Assembly (NCBI GenBank): GCA_963727045.1
Contig: CAVSES010000002.1
Location: 62,001-126,000, forward strand
Length of the DNA: 64,000 nt
Direction: 5' to 3'
Source of the DNA: Bog-1198 sp963727045
GTDB lineage: Bacteria; Pseudomonadota; Gammaproteobacteria; Steroidobacterales; Steroidobacteraceae
Shown here one piece after another: positions 31,759 to 41,133 of this stretch (positions are counted from its first letter, which is position 1; the number at the start of each line of letters is the position of its first letter). The notes below the pieces were generated by a model, which had not been told where the DNA came from, did not search any database, and saw nothing but the letters and a program-made list of their open reading frames with translations. The translations under genes were made by a program, and so were the position numbers.

Positions 31759-32621
31759 CGCGCAGACCCTCCGCCGGCAGCGGGCGGCGCGCGGGCCGAA
31801 CCGCGTTCGCGCTCCTCGGGTGGGGCGCGGCGCTCGTCGCTTTGATGGCCGCGCGAGCCCAGAGCTTCGATCTGCCGCGCGAGAATGCGGTACCCGGCGG
31901 GGTCAAGTTACTGCGCCTGGAGTCCGCCGGCGCCTCTCTGCCCTATGTGGACAGCGACGGACATCGTGCCTTGGTTGTGCAGGACGGTTCGACCTGGGTG
32001 GCCGTGATCGGCATTCCGTTATCAGCGCCGCTCGGAATGCGCCAGGTGGTCGTGCGCGGGATGGACGGCCGACGCGAGGTCGAATTCGAAGTGGGCAACA
32101 AGCAGTACGCCAGTCAATCGCTCAAGGTTGCACCGCGTCAGGTCAATCTGTCGGCCGCGGATCTGGCGCGCGTCAACCGGGAAAAAATCCGCATCGAACA
32201 GGCCTTGAGTCACTGGAGCGACCCCTCGCCCGAATCCCTGCGTCTGCCGGCGCCGGTGCCCGGACCGCGCAGCAGCTCGTTCGGCTCGCGCAGGATTTTC
32301 AACGGCGCATCCCGCAATCCTCACAGCGGTATGGACATCGCGGCGCCGAGCGGTACGCCGGTGCTTTCGCCCATCGCCGGCACGGTGGTCGACACGGGCA
32401 GCTATTTCTTCAACGGCAACACCGTATTCATCGACCATGGCCGCGGCATGGTGAGCATGTACTGCCACTTGAGCTCGGTCGACGTGAAGCCCGGACAGCG
32501 CATTGACGCCGGCTCCCGCATCGGCGCCGTCGGCATGACCGGCCGCGCGACAGGGCCCCATTTGCACTGGGGCCTAAGCCTCAATCGCGCCTGGGTGGAT
32601 CCGGAGCTGTTCCTGCCCTAG
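31755..32621 (+). CDS. M23-family (LytM) metallopeptidase
   Basis: 288 residues with a signal anchor at about 15-35. Residues 45-140 form a beta-rich N-terminal domain; the peptidase domain (about 175-285) has zinc ligands in NPHSGMD and HLHWG, plus GNTVFIDHGRGMVSMYCHLS. All catalytic residues (HxxxD, HxH) are present, so it should be an active endopeptidase cleaving peptidoglycan cross-links. It is coupled to xseA by GTGA and faces two bactofilin genes; such pairing is a recurrent cell-shape module. Confidence 0.92.
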   Translation: MTRRPSAGSGRRAGRTAFALLGWGAALVALMAARAQSFDLPRENAVPGGVKLLRLESAGASLPYVDSDGHRALVVQDGSTWVAVIGIPLSAPLGMRQVVVRGMDGRREVEFEVGNKQYASQSLKVAPRQVNLSAADLARVNREKIRIEQALSHWSDPSPESLRLPAPVPGPRSSSFGSRRIFNGASRNPHSGMDIAAPSGTPVLSPIAGTVVDTGSYFFNGNTVFIDHGRGMVSMYCHLSSVDVKPGQRIDAGSRIGAVGMTGRATGPHLHWGLSLNRAWVDPELFLP

Positions 32622-32640
32622 GAGCCGGGGCAGCGGGCGT

Positions 32641-33267
32641 TCAGCTCGCTCCTCCCAACATGTGCTCGACCGCCGCGGCTTCCAACGGCGGCGACATGGC
32701 GGCCTGACGCAGGCGCGCGCTGTGTTCCTGGACCGCCGCGCCAGACGGCTGCATTTCGATTTGCCCCTGAAAGAACGCGCCCTCGGTGATTCCGACGCGC
32801 GGCGCGAACACATTGCCCTTGACCTTCGCCGTGGCGCGGATGCTCACCGATTCGGTGGCGTACAGATCGCCCTCGACCTTGCCGTCGACGACGATGACGC
32901 GCGCGCGGATGTCGCCCTTCATCGAGCCGTCGGTTCCCACCGTCAAGCTCTGCGTGTGGGTGATGGACCCTTCGACGCTGCCTTGAATGATGAGGTCTTC
33001 CTGCGCAGACAATTCTCCGCGGAATCGCAAGGTGGGTCCGAGCACCGAAGCCCGGGGCGCTGCTTCCGGCGCTTTGGCTTCGGGCACTCGCGGTTCGGCG
33101 GTCCTGGCTTGCGGCGAGCGCGACTCGACGCGGGGTTCGACGCGCGGTTCGACGCGCGGCTCGCGCGGCTCGGGCCGCGTCATGGACGGTTCAGGCGCGG
33201 CACGGCCGCTCGAATTGGCATTCATCATGGGAGCATCTCCATCGAGAGGTTTCTTAAACCAGGACAT
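32641..33267 (-). CDS. Bactofilin (long form)
   Basis: 208 residues. A Pro/Glu/Arg-rich disordered head (repeats of EPRVEPRVEPR) leads into the bactofilin beta-helix at about 75-170 (VLGPTLRFRGELSAQEDLII, GSVEGSITHTQSLTVG, VKGNVFAPRVGITEGAFFQG). Bactofilins polymerise into membrane-linked filaments that position cell-wall enzymes. It lies 3 bp downstream of a second bactofilin gene, and converges on the M23 gene, its likely functional partner. Confidence 0.93.
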   Translation of the reverse strand: MSWFKKPLDGDAPMMNANSSGRAAPEPSMTRPEPREPRVEPRVEPRVESRSPQARTAEPRVPEAKAPEAAPRASVLGPTLRFRGELSAQEDLIIQGSVEGSITHTQSLTVGTDGSMKGDIRARVIVVDGKVEGDLYATESVSIRATAKVKGNVFAPRVGITEGAFFQGQIEMQPSGAAVQEHSARLRQAAMSPPLEAAAVEHMLGGAS

Positions 33268-33269
33268 AG

Positions 33270-33686
33270 TTAGGCGGCACCGCCGGAAACTTTGACGGCG
33301 CGCGCAACGGAGGCATCCGGCCTGCCGGATTGCTGGGCGACTTTCTTGCCGTCCATGTCAATGCTGCCGCTGAAATTGGCGCCCTCCATGATGCTCACGG
33401 TGGGTGCGAAGATATTCCCGCAGACCTTCGCGGTCTCCTTCACGAACACGGATTTCTCCGCCTGCAAATCGCCGTCGACGGTACCCTCGACGATGATGAG
33501 TTGGGCGCGAATATTCGCCTTGACGGTGCCCTGGGGCCCGACGGTCAGGCGCTGCGTATGCGTGATGGAACCCTCGACGCGGCCCTGAATCAAGAGGTCC
33601 TCTTCAGCGGACAGATCGCCCTTGAAATAAAGCGTCGGGCCAAGCACTGAAGCGCGATCGGTCGCGCTGTTGTAGGGATTGCTCAT
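33270..33686 (-). CDS. Bactofilin (short form)
   Basis: 138 residues, almost only the beta-helix domain (VLGPTLYFKGDLSAEEDLLI, GRVEGSITHTQRLTVG, GNIFAPTVSIMEGANFSGSI). It is paralogous to the long form downstream, sharing alternate positions throughout. The short N-terminus MSNPYNSATD resembles the membrane-contact tails of other bactofilins. The two could co-polymerise. The 208 bp upstream (33687-33895) hold no gene. Confidence 0.93.
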   Translation of the reverse strand: MSNPYNSATDRASVLGPTLYFKGDLSAEEDLLIQGRVEGSITHTQRLTVGPQGTVKANIRAQLIIVEGTVDGDLQAEKSVFVKETAKVCGNIFAPTVSIMEGANFSGSIDMDGKKVAQQSGRPDASVARAVKVSGGAA

Positions 33687-33895
33687 TCAATATCTCCAGT
33701 GGCGGACTCCAGGGACGGCAGCGCGAGACTACCTGGCATAATCGACTGCGAAATGAGACCTTGATCACGATTCGATTGCGCAGCAAATTCGATGCGCCGC
33801 CGATGTCGCAAAAAACGGACGGCGTCGCGATTCTGATCCTTAGCGGGCGGGCGCCCCGGCCAGGTACAAGAGGGCCGACAGCAGCGCGGTGCTGT

Positions 33896-34663
33896 TCACG
33901 GGCCTTGCCGCTTCAAATAATCGTTCAAAGTGTGCGCCAAGGACACGAAATCCGAAGGAATCATCAGCACCGTGGTGCTGTTGTTCTCGGCGCCCACTTC
34001 GGAAATCATCTGCATCCGGCGCAGCTCCAAGGCGGCCGGGTTCGCGGTTATTTGCGCCGCCGCCGCGGACAGTTTTACCGACGCCTCGAGCTCCGCCTCG
34101 GCCTTGATGATGCGCGCGCGCTTTTCACGGATGGCCTCGGCCTGCATCGCCATCACCTGCTGCATCGCCTGGGGCAGCTCGACGTCCTTCATTTCAAAAC
34201 GCTGGACCTCAAGGCCCCAGGCGGCGGTCGAGCCCGCGATGTTGTCGCCCAGCAGCGTGTTGATCTTGTTTCGCTCCTGCAGGATCTCGTCCAGATCGTG
34301 CTGTCCTATGATGTTGCGCAGACCGGTCAACGCCAGTTGGTAGACCGCCGCAGGGGCGTCGGCGACCGCGATCACTGACTTGGACGCATCGACGATCCGG
34401 TACCACAGCACCGCATTGACCTTGATGGTCACGCTGTCGCGCGTGATGGTTTCCTGCTGCTCCGCCGAAACGGTGCGGGTACGGATATCCACCCGGACCG
34501 AGCGCTCGAGGAAGGGAATGATCCAATACAGGCCCGGTCCGCGCAGGCCCTTGTAGCGTCCGAGCCGAAACACGACGCCTCGCTCGTATTCCTGGGCCAC
34601 GCGAAAGCCGGACAGCCCGAGCACAACCAAACCGACGATCAGCGTGTCGAGGATCGGCGACAT
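33896..34663 (-). CDS. SPFH-domain (slipin/stomatin-like) membrane protein
   Basis: 255 residues. One N-terminal membrane segment (about 5-20) is followed by the SPFH domain (VAQEYERGVVFRLGRYKGLR, GPGLYWIIPFLERSVRVDIR, IKVNAVLWYRIVDASKSV) and a coiled-coil region (AIREKRARIIKAEAELEAS). Slipins oligomerise in membrane microdomains, often with an NfeD protease partner, which is not adjacent here. It lies in the same direction as amtB but separately from it, with 36 bp between. Confidence 0.92.
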   Translation of the reverse strand: MSPILDTLIVGLVVLGLSGFRVAQEYERGVVFRLGRYKGLRGPGLYWIIPFLERSVRVDIRTRTVSAEQQETITRDSVTIKVNAVLWYRIVDASKSVIAVADAPAAVYQLALTGLRNIIGQHDLDEILQERNKINTLLGDNIAGSTAAWGLEVQRFEMKDVELPQAMQQVMAMQAEAIREKRARIIKAEAELEASVKLSAAAAQITANPAALELRRMQMISEVGAENNSTTVLMIPSDFVSLAHTLNDYLKRQGP

Positions 34664-34699
34664 GGCCTGATTGTAGCCTATCCCGGCCGGGGCGCCTCG

Positions 34700-36016
34700 T
34701 TACTCGATGCTTTCCCCATGCAGCGAAATGTCCAAGCCCTCCCGCTCCTGCTCCTCGGTCACGCGCAATCCAATGGTCTTGTCGATCACGGTCAATATGA
34801 GGAAACTTGCCGCAAATCCATAGACGACGGTGACGGCGACGCCTTTCAGCTGGATTAGAAAGGAACCGTCGACGCCGCTGATTTCCTTGCTCACGAACAC
34901 GCCGGTGAGGAGCGCCCCCACGATGCCGCCGATGCCGTGCACGCCGAACGCGTCCAGCGAATCATCGTAGCCCATGACGCGCTTCAACGAGGTTGCTGCG
35001 ATGTAGCACAGGATTCCCGCGATGATCCCGATGGCGACGGCGGCATTCGGACCAACGAAGCCCGACGCCGGCGTGATCGCCACCAACCCTGCAACGGCGC
35101 CCGAAGCAATGCCGAGCACGCTGGGTTTGCCGCGGCTGAGCCATTCCGCGAACATCCAGCCAAGCGCAGCGGCCGCCGTGGCCATCTGCGTGGTCAGCAT
35201 CGCCATGCCGGCGCGGCCATCGGCCGCCCCCGCTGATCCCGCGTTGAATCCGAACCAGCCGACCCACAGCAGCGAGGCGCCGATGAGCGTCAACGTCAAA
35301 TTGTGAGGCGCCATCTTCTCTCGACCATAGCCCAATCGTTTGCCGAGCACCAGGCAGCTGGCGAGACCCGCGATGCCGGCATTGATGTGCACGACCGTGC
35401 CTCCCGCGTAGTCCAGCACTCCCGCCTTGTTGAGCCAGCCGGTCGGTTCCCACACCATGTGGGCGATCGGCGAATACACGAGCAACGACCAGACGGCCAT
35501 GAATACCAGCATGGCGGAAAACTTCATGCGGTCGGCAAATGCGCCTGCAATCAGCGCGGGGGTGATGGCCGCAAACGTCAGCTGAAACATCGCGTACACG
35601 GTCTCGGGTATGGTCAGAGCCAGATGCGAGACCGATAGCTGGTTGGCCGGATCGTGCATGAAGGTCATGCCGTTGAAGAGGGCGCGGCTCGCCCCTCCTA
35701 AGAACGGGCTGCCGGGCGTGAATGCCCATGAGTATCCGATCAACCACCATAGCAGCGTCACCACGCAGGTGATCGCGAAAGTTTGCATCAGGGTCGCCAG
35801 CACGTTCTTCTTGCGCACCATGCCGCCGTAAAACAACGCCAGGCCCGGTATGGACATCATCAGCACCAGGGCGGTCGACGTCAGCATCCAGGCAGTGTCG
35901 CCGGAACTGATCTTGTCCACGCCGATCAAGCCTGGTTCAGTCGGCGCATCCGCCCATGCCCCCTGCAGCCACAGGGTCGAAACACCGAGAAAGGCCAATC
36001 GAGACAGTTTATTCAT
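34700..36016 (-). CDS. amtB: Ammonium transporter
   Basis: 438 residues from ATG 36016, beginning with a signal peptide (LQGAWADA). Eleven membrane helices carry Amt motifs: GLALFYGGMVRKKNVLATLM, DYAGGTVVHINAGIAGLASC, GWFGFNAGSAGAADGRAG and DDSLDAFGVHGIGGIVGALL. It imports ammonium under nitrogen limitation and is blocked by unmodified GlnK. It is downstream of glnK by 20 bp in one operon controlled by the sigma-54-type site at 36445. Confidence 0.96.
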   Translation of the reverse strand: MNKLSRLAFLGVSTLWLQGAWADAPTEPGLIGVDKISSGDTAWMLTSTALVLMMSIPGLALFYGGMVRKKNVLATLMQTFAITCVVTLLWWLIGYSWAFTPGSPFLGGASRALFNGMTFMHDPANQLSVSHLALTIPETVYAMFQLTFAAITPALIAGAFADRMKFSAMLVFMAVWSLLVYSPIAHMVWEPTGWLNKAGVLDYAGGTVVHINAGIAGLASCLVLGKRLGYGREKMAPHNLTLTLIGASLLWVGWFGFNAGSAGAADGRAGMAMLTTQMATAAAALGWMFAEWLSRGKPSVLGIASGAVAGLVAITPASGFVGPNAAVAIGIIAGILCYIAATSLKRVMGYDDSLDAFGVHGIGGIVGALLTGVFVSKEISGVDGSFLIQLKGVAVTVVYGFAASFLILTVIDKTIGLRVTEEQEREGLDISLHGESIE

Positions 36017-36036
36017 CGAAGAAATTCCCCCTTGCA

Positions 36037-36375
36037 CTATATGGCGCTCGCGTCCCGTTCGCCGGTCCGGATGCGCACGACCTGGGCGAGATCGAAGACG
36101 AATATTTTTCCATCTCCGACCTTTCCGGTCTGAGCCGACCTGGCAACCGCCTCGATCACTTGATCGACCAACGCATCGTCGACCGCGATCTCGATTTTCG
36201 TCTTTGGGACGAATTCGACGATATATTCGGCGCCGCGATAGATTTCGGTGTGGCCGCGTTGCCGGCCGAAGCCGCGCACTTCGGTCACCGTAATACCCTG
36301 CACTCCGACCTCGCTGACGGCCTGCCGCACATCGTCGAGTTTGAACGGTTTGATAATCGCGGTGATGAGCTTCAT
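36037..36375 (-). CDS. glnK: Nitrogen regulatory P-II protein
   Basis: 112 residues with the uridylylation site Tyr51 in the T-loop (YRGAEYIVEFVPKTK), the N-terminal MKLITAIIKPFKLDDVR and the ATP-binding GKVGDGKIFVFDL. It senses 2-oxoglutarate, ADP/ATP and the glutamine-dependent uridylylation state, and gates AmtB. Pairing with amtB and the promoter type favour the name glnK over glnB. Confidence 0.96.
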   Translation of the reverse strand: MKLITAIIKPFKLDDVRQAVSEVGVQGITVTEVRGFGRQRGHTEIYRGAEYIVEFVPKTKIEIAVDDALVDQVIEAVARSAQTGKVGDGKIFVFDLAQVVRIRTGERDASAI

Positions 36376-36444
36376 CGACTGCCGTCCCCGCCCGATCGTT
36401 GGGCCGCTGAGTTGTTCGGTGTACCCCGATCCGGTTCGAGGATA

Positions 36445-36460
36445 AGCACCGCTTGTGCCA
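36445..36460 (-). promoter_or_regulatory. Sigma-54-type promoter of glnK-amtB
   Basis: On the minus strand TGGCAC (36460-36455), 5 nt, GTGCT (36449-36445) matches the -24/-12 consensus TGGCAC-N5-TTGCW with one mismatch in the -12 box. It lies about 70 bp before the glnK start, leaving a leader near 60 nt. NtrC control is expected from known glnK-amtB operons; NtrC sites were not identified. Confidence 0.6.
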
Positions 36461-36606
36461 CACCTGAAGACTTGAGCACGATCAGCGGGTTAGCGCTTCG
36501 TGCGCGGCTACTCAGGCTGAGTTTGCACCGAATGAGGGCATCGCCGCCGGGGCCCTGCCTCGAAATGAGGCGCGACGGCCCTGGAATTCCACGGAGCCAG
36601 GGCCGG

Positions 36607-39600
36607 CTACTTCAACGACAATTCCAGGCGCACCTTGCCGTCGTGATTCCTTGCCTTGTCGTTCTCCACCAGGAACACTCGTGCGGGATCGAGCTGGGTG
36701 TCCGTGAGCAACCCCTGCTGCACGGCCATCGCCCGCTGTTGACCCAGGGCGGTGAGCGCCGAATCCGAAACGGTAATGTGCCCGCGCAGCTCCTTGCCGA
36801 GAAAGTCCGCCTGCGCCGAGGCGATTTCGGGTTTCGCTTTGAGGTTTGATATCGCATCCGGGAACTTCGGTTCACCGCCGATGCTCTTCTGATAGATCTG
36901 CGTCAATATGTCGACCTTCGCTGCGGGATCCAATTGGTCAAATTCCGGCGCCGGTGCCGCCGATTTCTTGCGGCCGGCTTTGCCGGCCAGCGCCTCGCGG
37001 ACCTGCATCTGAAACTGCGCTTCGATCAATGCCGGGCGATCGATATCGGCCACGGCGGCGAGCGGCACTTCGATTTTGAGCTGCGGCCGTTCGTTCAGCG
37101 CTTTGACCATGGCCTTGACCTTGTCCGCGGCGCCTGCATCCAGATCGGCAACCCCGGGCTGGAAATCGACGAATTGCAGATCCGGGCCCCCGCCGAACAG
37201 GGCGCCGAGCAGGGCAAAGGGCGCCGTGACCGCCTTCTCAAGAATGTTGAGGAAAACCTTCCAGATGATGGGTCCCAGGCGGAATGACGGGTCGTCGAGC
37301 GTTCCGGTCACGGGAAAATCGAGATCGATGACGCCGTTGCGGTCCTTGAGCAGCGCAACCGCCAATTTGATGGGCAGCGACACCGCGTCCTTGCTCGCGG
37401 TCTTGTCGCCGAATTCGAGCTGATCGATGCTGATGTGGTGTTGAGCATCGAGTTTGCGGCCTTCGACCTTGTAATGCAGCTCGGTGGTGAGCTTGCCCTT
37501 GGTGATGTTGTAGCCGGCAAATTTTCCCGAATACGGATTGAAGATGGTGAGTTCCATGTTGCGAAAGCTCATCGACAGATCGGTGTACAGGGCGGCGCTC
37601 AGCATGTTGACTTCACCGGTGATGGAGACGGGCGAAAACGCATCCACTGCCCCGTGGATGTCGACCTTCGCCCGGGAATTCGCTTTGGAAGACAGACCGA
37701 GGACCGTCCCCTCGATGTTTTGAATGCCGGTGGAAAAATTCGGCTGCACGGACAGGTCGGCAAAGTTGGCCTGGCTTGCGTGCAACACGATCTTCTTGAT
37801 GGCCATCGGCATCGGAACAGGCGCCGCCGGGGGCGCGGGGACGGAACTCTTGGCGGACTTGGGCGACTTGCGCTTGGCCGGCTGCGCAGCTGCCGCGGGC
37901 TCGTCATGAATTGGTGCGGTCTTCGCCACCGGCTCACCGCCAGGCGCGGCCGGCGCGATCAAGGTCGCACCCGGACCGGCCAACACTCGCTTCACATTCA
38001 AGCTCGTGTCGGGCTCTATGATGACGCGCGCATACAATTTGCGCGCGGTCATTTGTTCGACGTCGAGCCGGTCGGGATCATGTTGGAAGGCGATCCCCGA
38101 CAGATCCAGGCGCTCCCAATTGATGAAGTCGTCGTGCAGCGCATTGTCGACCGTATGCAGACCGGCGACGCTGATGTTGCCTGCAGCCTGCAGCGCGGGC
38201 TTGTTGGCAGCGCCGTAGCGTATTTTGGCGTCGCCGCTCAAGCGCCCGGCGAGCAGCGTCATGGACGTGCGCTTTCCGATGTAAGGCTGAAGCGCCTTGA
38301 GTTCGATGCCATCCAGCTTCAACGCCAAGTTGGCGGACAGCGGTTGCGGCGTGACATCGCCGCTGGCGCTCATGGATCCGGTATCGTTGATGCGCGTGTC
38401 GAGGCTCACGCTCACCGGTCTGGCGGGATCCAGACTCGCGCCGGTCACTTTCAGCGAAATCGGCGCCAGCAGCACCTTCGCCGCCGGGGCGGTGCTGCGG
38501 TCCTCGGCCGATATGCTGCCATCGCGCAATTCGAATTCGCGCAGATCAAATTTCCAGGGCGAAGCGGCGCCAGACGCCGTCGCGGGCGGCGGGTGCCGCG
38601 GGCGGCGGGGTTACCGCGGGCGGCGGAGTTGTCGCAGGCGGCGGGGTTGCCGCGGAAACATTCGGCGGCGGCTGCGCTAGCTTCCGCAAATTGAATGATC
38701 CGTCGGGTTCCAGCCAGGTGGTCAGCTTCACCCCGGTGAGCATCAGCGAATCCGAATACGCCGTACGGTTCAAGAGATCCACCGTTGTCCCGCTGAGCAG
38801 CAACGAAGGCACCGCGACCCAGTCGATGGGCGAGTCCTTCGGCCTCACGTTGAGATCGTGTATCGCGATCTTGGATATCGCGGCCTTCAAATCGACCGCG
38901 TCGCGCAACGAAAAATGGTAGGTCGCATTGAGATCGATGGTGCCGGAGTTGACCGCAAAACTCAGGCGATCTTCGATGTACTCCCAGACGGTGTGCGCCT
39001 GCAGACCATCGATTTGAAACTCGCCATCCGATTCGACGGGCTGCACCGATACGTGCCCGTGCCATTCCACGCGCTCACCGAGCTTCGAGGATCCGGTGAA
39101 GGTGAAGCGGCCGCCCTCGACGCCCGTGGTGAAGTTGTCCAGCTCGAAATTGATCGGTTCCAGCCGCGCGGCAAACTCCGACGGACGGCTGTGATCGTCA
39201 TAGGTCACGAGCCCGTTGCTGACTTTGAACCGACCGATGCGGACGCTGGGCAAGGGCTCCTTTTTCGGGACGGCGGGACCGGAGCGGTCTTCAGGCTCAA
39301 TTGCAGGAGGTTCAGACGTCCATCCTGCGCCACCACGGCATTCACGGCCGGTGCGTCGATCTCGATGTTGACGAACGAGTACGCGCGGTGCCATATCGAG
39401 GACAACTCGAAATCGACGAACAAGCGCCGGAAGCCCGCCAACCTTTCCCCGCCCGGGGAAGCCAATGAGAAATCCTTGATCTCGACCTGAAACAGAAAGG
39501 GATTGATGTGGATGTCGCCGACCGTCGGCGACACGCCCAGGGTCTTGGGGATGTCCTGGAGCAGCGCAGAGCGGACCATTTTCGGAGCGAATACGAATCC

Positions 39601-39678
39601 GGCCAGGGCGTACAACGCCACCAGCACTGCCACCAGCGCGGAGATGCGGAAGGTCTTTGTCTTGCTCAATTGCCGCAC
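36607..39678 (-). pseudogene. DUF748 (AsmA-like) protein, two apparent frameshifts
   Basis: Three consecutive frames encode one protein of about 1020 residues. Part 1 (39678 to about 39265) has an N-terminal membrane helix and INPFLFQVEIKDFSLASPGG; phase is lost near an A5 run (39261-39265). Part 2 (about 39265-38570) has RIGRFKVSNGLVTYDDHSRP and DWVAVPSLLLSGTTVDLL; phase is lost in a Pro/Ala-rich linker. Part 3 (about 38570-36607) resumes WKFDLREFELRDGS and runs to the end, including GVIDLDFPVTGTLDDPSFRLG and a C-terminal OmpA-like-looking half. DUF748 proteins span the periplasm and are linked to lipid or envelope transport. Both lesions sit in slippery tracts, so sequencing error is plausible. 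Confidence 0.8.
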
Positions 39679-39732
39679 TGGACATCCGCCGTATCGCCGC
39701 CGGTCCGTTGTCCTAGTCTAGCAAATATCGGC

Positions 39733-41115
39733 CTAGCGCTTGTTGCGCTGAATCAGCCGCTTGCGCTTGCGCACTTGACGAGGGGTCAGGGGATTACGTT
39801 TGCCGGCGAACGGATTCTCGTCGCCGCGGAACGCGACACGCACCGGCGTGCCCATCAGATCGAACGCCTTGCGGTAGACATTCACCAAGTAGCGTCGATA
39901 TGCGTCCGGCACATGATCGGTCTGATTGCCGTGGATGACGATCACCGGCGGGTTGCGGCCGCCCTGGTGCGCATAGCGCAGCTTGATGCGGCGGCCGCTG
40001 ACCAGGGGCGGTTGGTGGCTTTCGATGGCGGCTTCGAGCACCCGCGTCAATTCGGGCGTGCTCATGTCGCGCGTGGCCGCGGCGTACACCTTGCGTACCG
40101 CGGCGAAAAGCTCGCCGACGCCGCTGCCGTGCCGCGCCGAGATGAAGTGCAGCGGCGCAAAATCAGCGAACTGCAGGCGCTGTTCGATTTGCTGGCGAAT
40201 GAGGTCGCGCTGCTCCATGGGAATGTTGTCCCACTTGTTGACGGCGAGCACCAGGGCCCGGCCCTGCTCGATGACCGTCCCCAGGAGACTCGCGTCCTGC
40301 TCGGCCACGTTGTCGTGCGCGTCCATCACGACGACCACGACGTGAGCGGTCTCGATCGCCTGCAAGGTCTTGATGACGCTGAATTTCTCGACGGCTTCCT
40401 CGACGCGTGAGCGGCGCCGGAGGCCCGCGGTGTCGATCAGCGTGTAGCGCTCGCCGTCGCGTTCGAAGGGAACCAGTACCGCATCGCGCGTCGTGCCCGG
40501 CTGGTCGAACGCCACCATGCGATTTTCCCCGAGCAGTCGGTTGATCAGCGTGCTCTTGCCCACATTCGGGCGGCCGATGACCGCGACCTTGATGCCGGTC
40601 GTCTCGGGACCGTCGTGCGGATCTGCTATCAGCCCTGCAAGAGCGGCCTCGAGCAGCGAAACGACGCCCTGGTCGTGCGCGGCGGCGATGGGATGCGGCT
40701 CGCCCAATCCCAATTGATGAAAGTCGGCCACGGCGATGTCATGGTCGAAACCTTCGGTTTTGTTCACCGCCAGGAACACGGGCTTGCCGCTGCGCCTCGC
40801 CAGTTGGGCGACGAACTGATCCTGCGGCGTGACGCCCGCGCGTCCGTCCACCAGCACGATGAGCCGATCCGCCTCGCTGATTGCGCGCTCGGTCTGCGCA
40901 ATCATCAAGCTTTCGATGACGTCGGCGTTTTCCACCAGGCCGCCGGTGTCCACCACGATGCAGGGGACCGACGTGCGCCGCGCGAATCCGTATTGCCGGT
41001 CGCGTGTGAGCCCGGGCAGATCGGCAACCAACGCATCGCGGGTACCGGTCATGGCATTGAACAGCGTCGACTTGCCGACGTTCGGCCGGCCGATCAATGC
41101 GACGACGGGCAGCAC
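39733..41115 (-). CDS. der: Ribosome-associated GTPase Der (EngA)
   Basis: 460 residues with two tandem GTPase domains: GRPNVGKST near residue 8 and again near 180, DxxG in DTGGLVE and DTAGLRR, and G4 motifs NKTE and NKWD. A C-terminal KH-like domain ends in a basic tail (RQVRKRKRLIQRNKR). It is needed for 50S subunit assembly. It follows bamB, closing the hisS-yfgM-bamB-der block. Confidence 0.97.
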   Translation of the reverse strand: MLPVVALIGRPNVGKSTLFNAMTGTRDALVADLPGLTRDRQYGFARRTSVPCIVVDTGGLVENADVIESLMIAQTERAISEADRLIVLVDGRAGVTPQDQFVAQLARRSGKPVFLAVNKTEGFDHDIAVADFHQLGLGEPHPIAAAHDQGVVSLLEAALAGLIADPHDGPETTGIKVAVIGRPNVGKSTLINRLLGENRMVAFDQPGTTRDAVLVPFERDGERYTLIDTAGLRRRSRVEEAVEKFSVIKTLQAIETAHVVVVVMDAHDNVAEQDASLLGTVIEQGRALVLAVNKWDNIPMEQRDLIRQQIEQRLQFADFAPLHFISARHGSGVGELFAAVRKVYAAATRDMSTPELTRVLEAAIESHQPPLVSGRRIKLRYAHQGGRNPPVIVIHGNQTDHVPDAYRRYLVNVYRKAFDLMGTPVRVAFRGDENPFAGKRNPLTPRQVRKRKRLIQRNKR

Positions 41116-41133
41116 GGTGCCTTGGGAGCCGTC

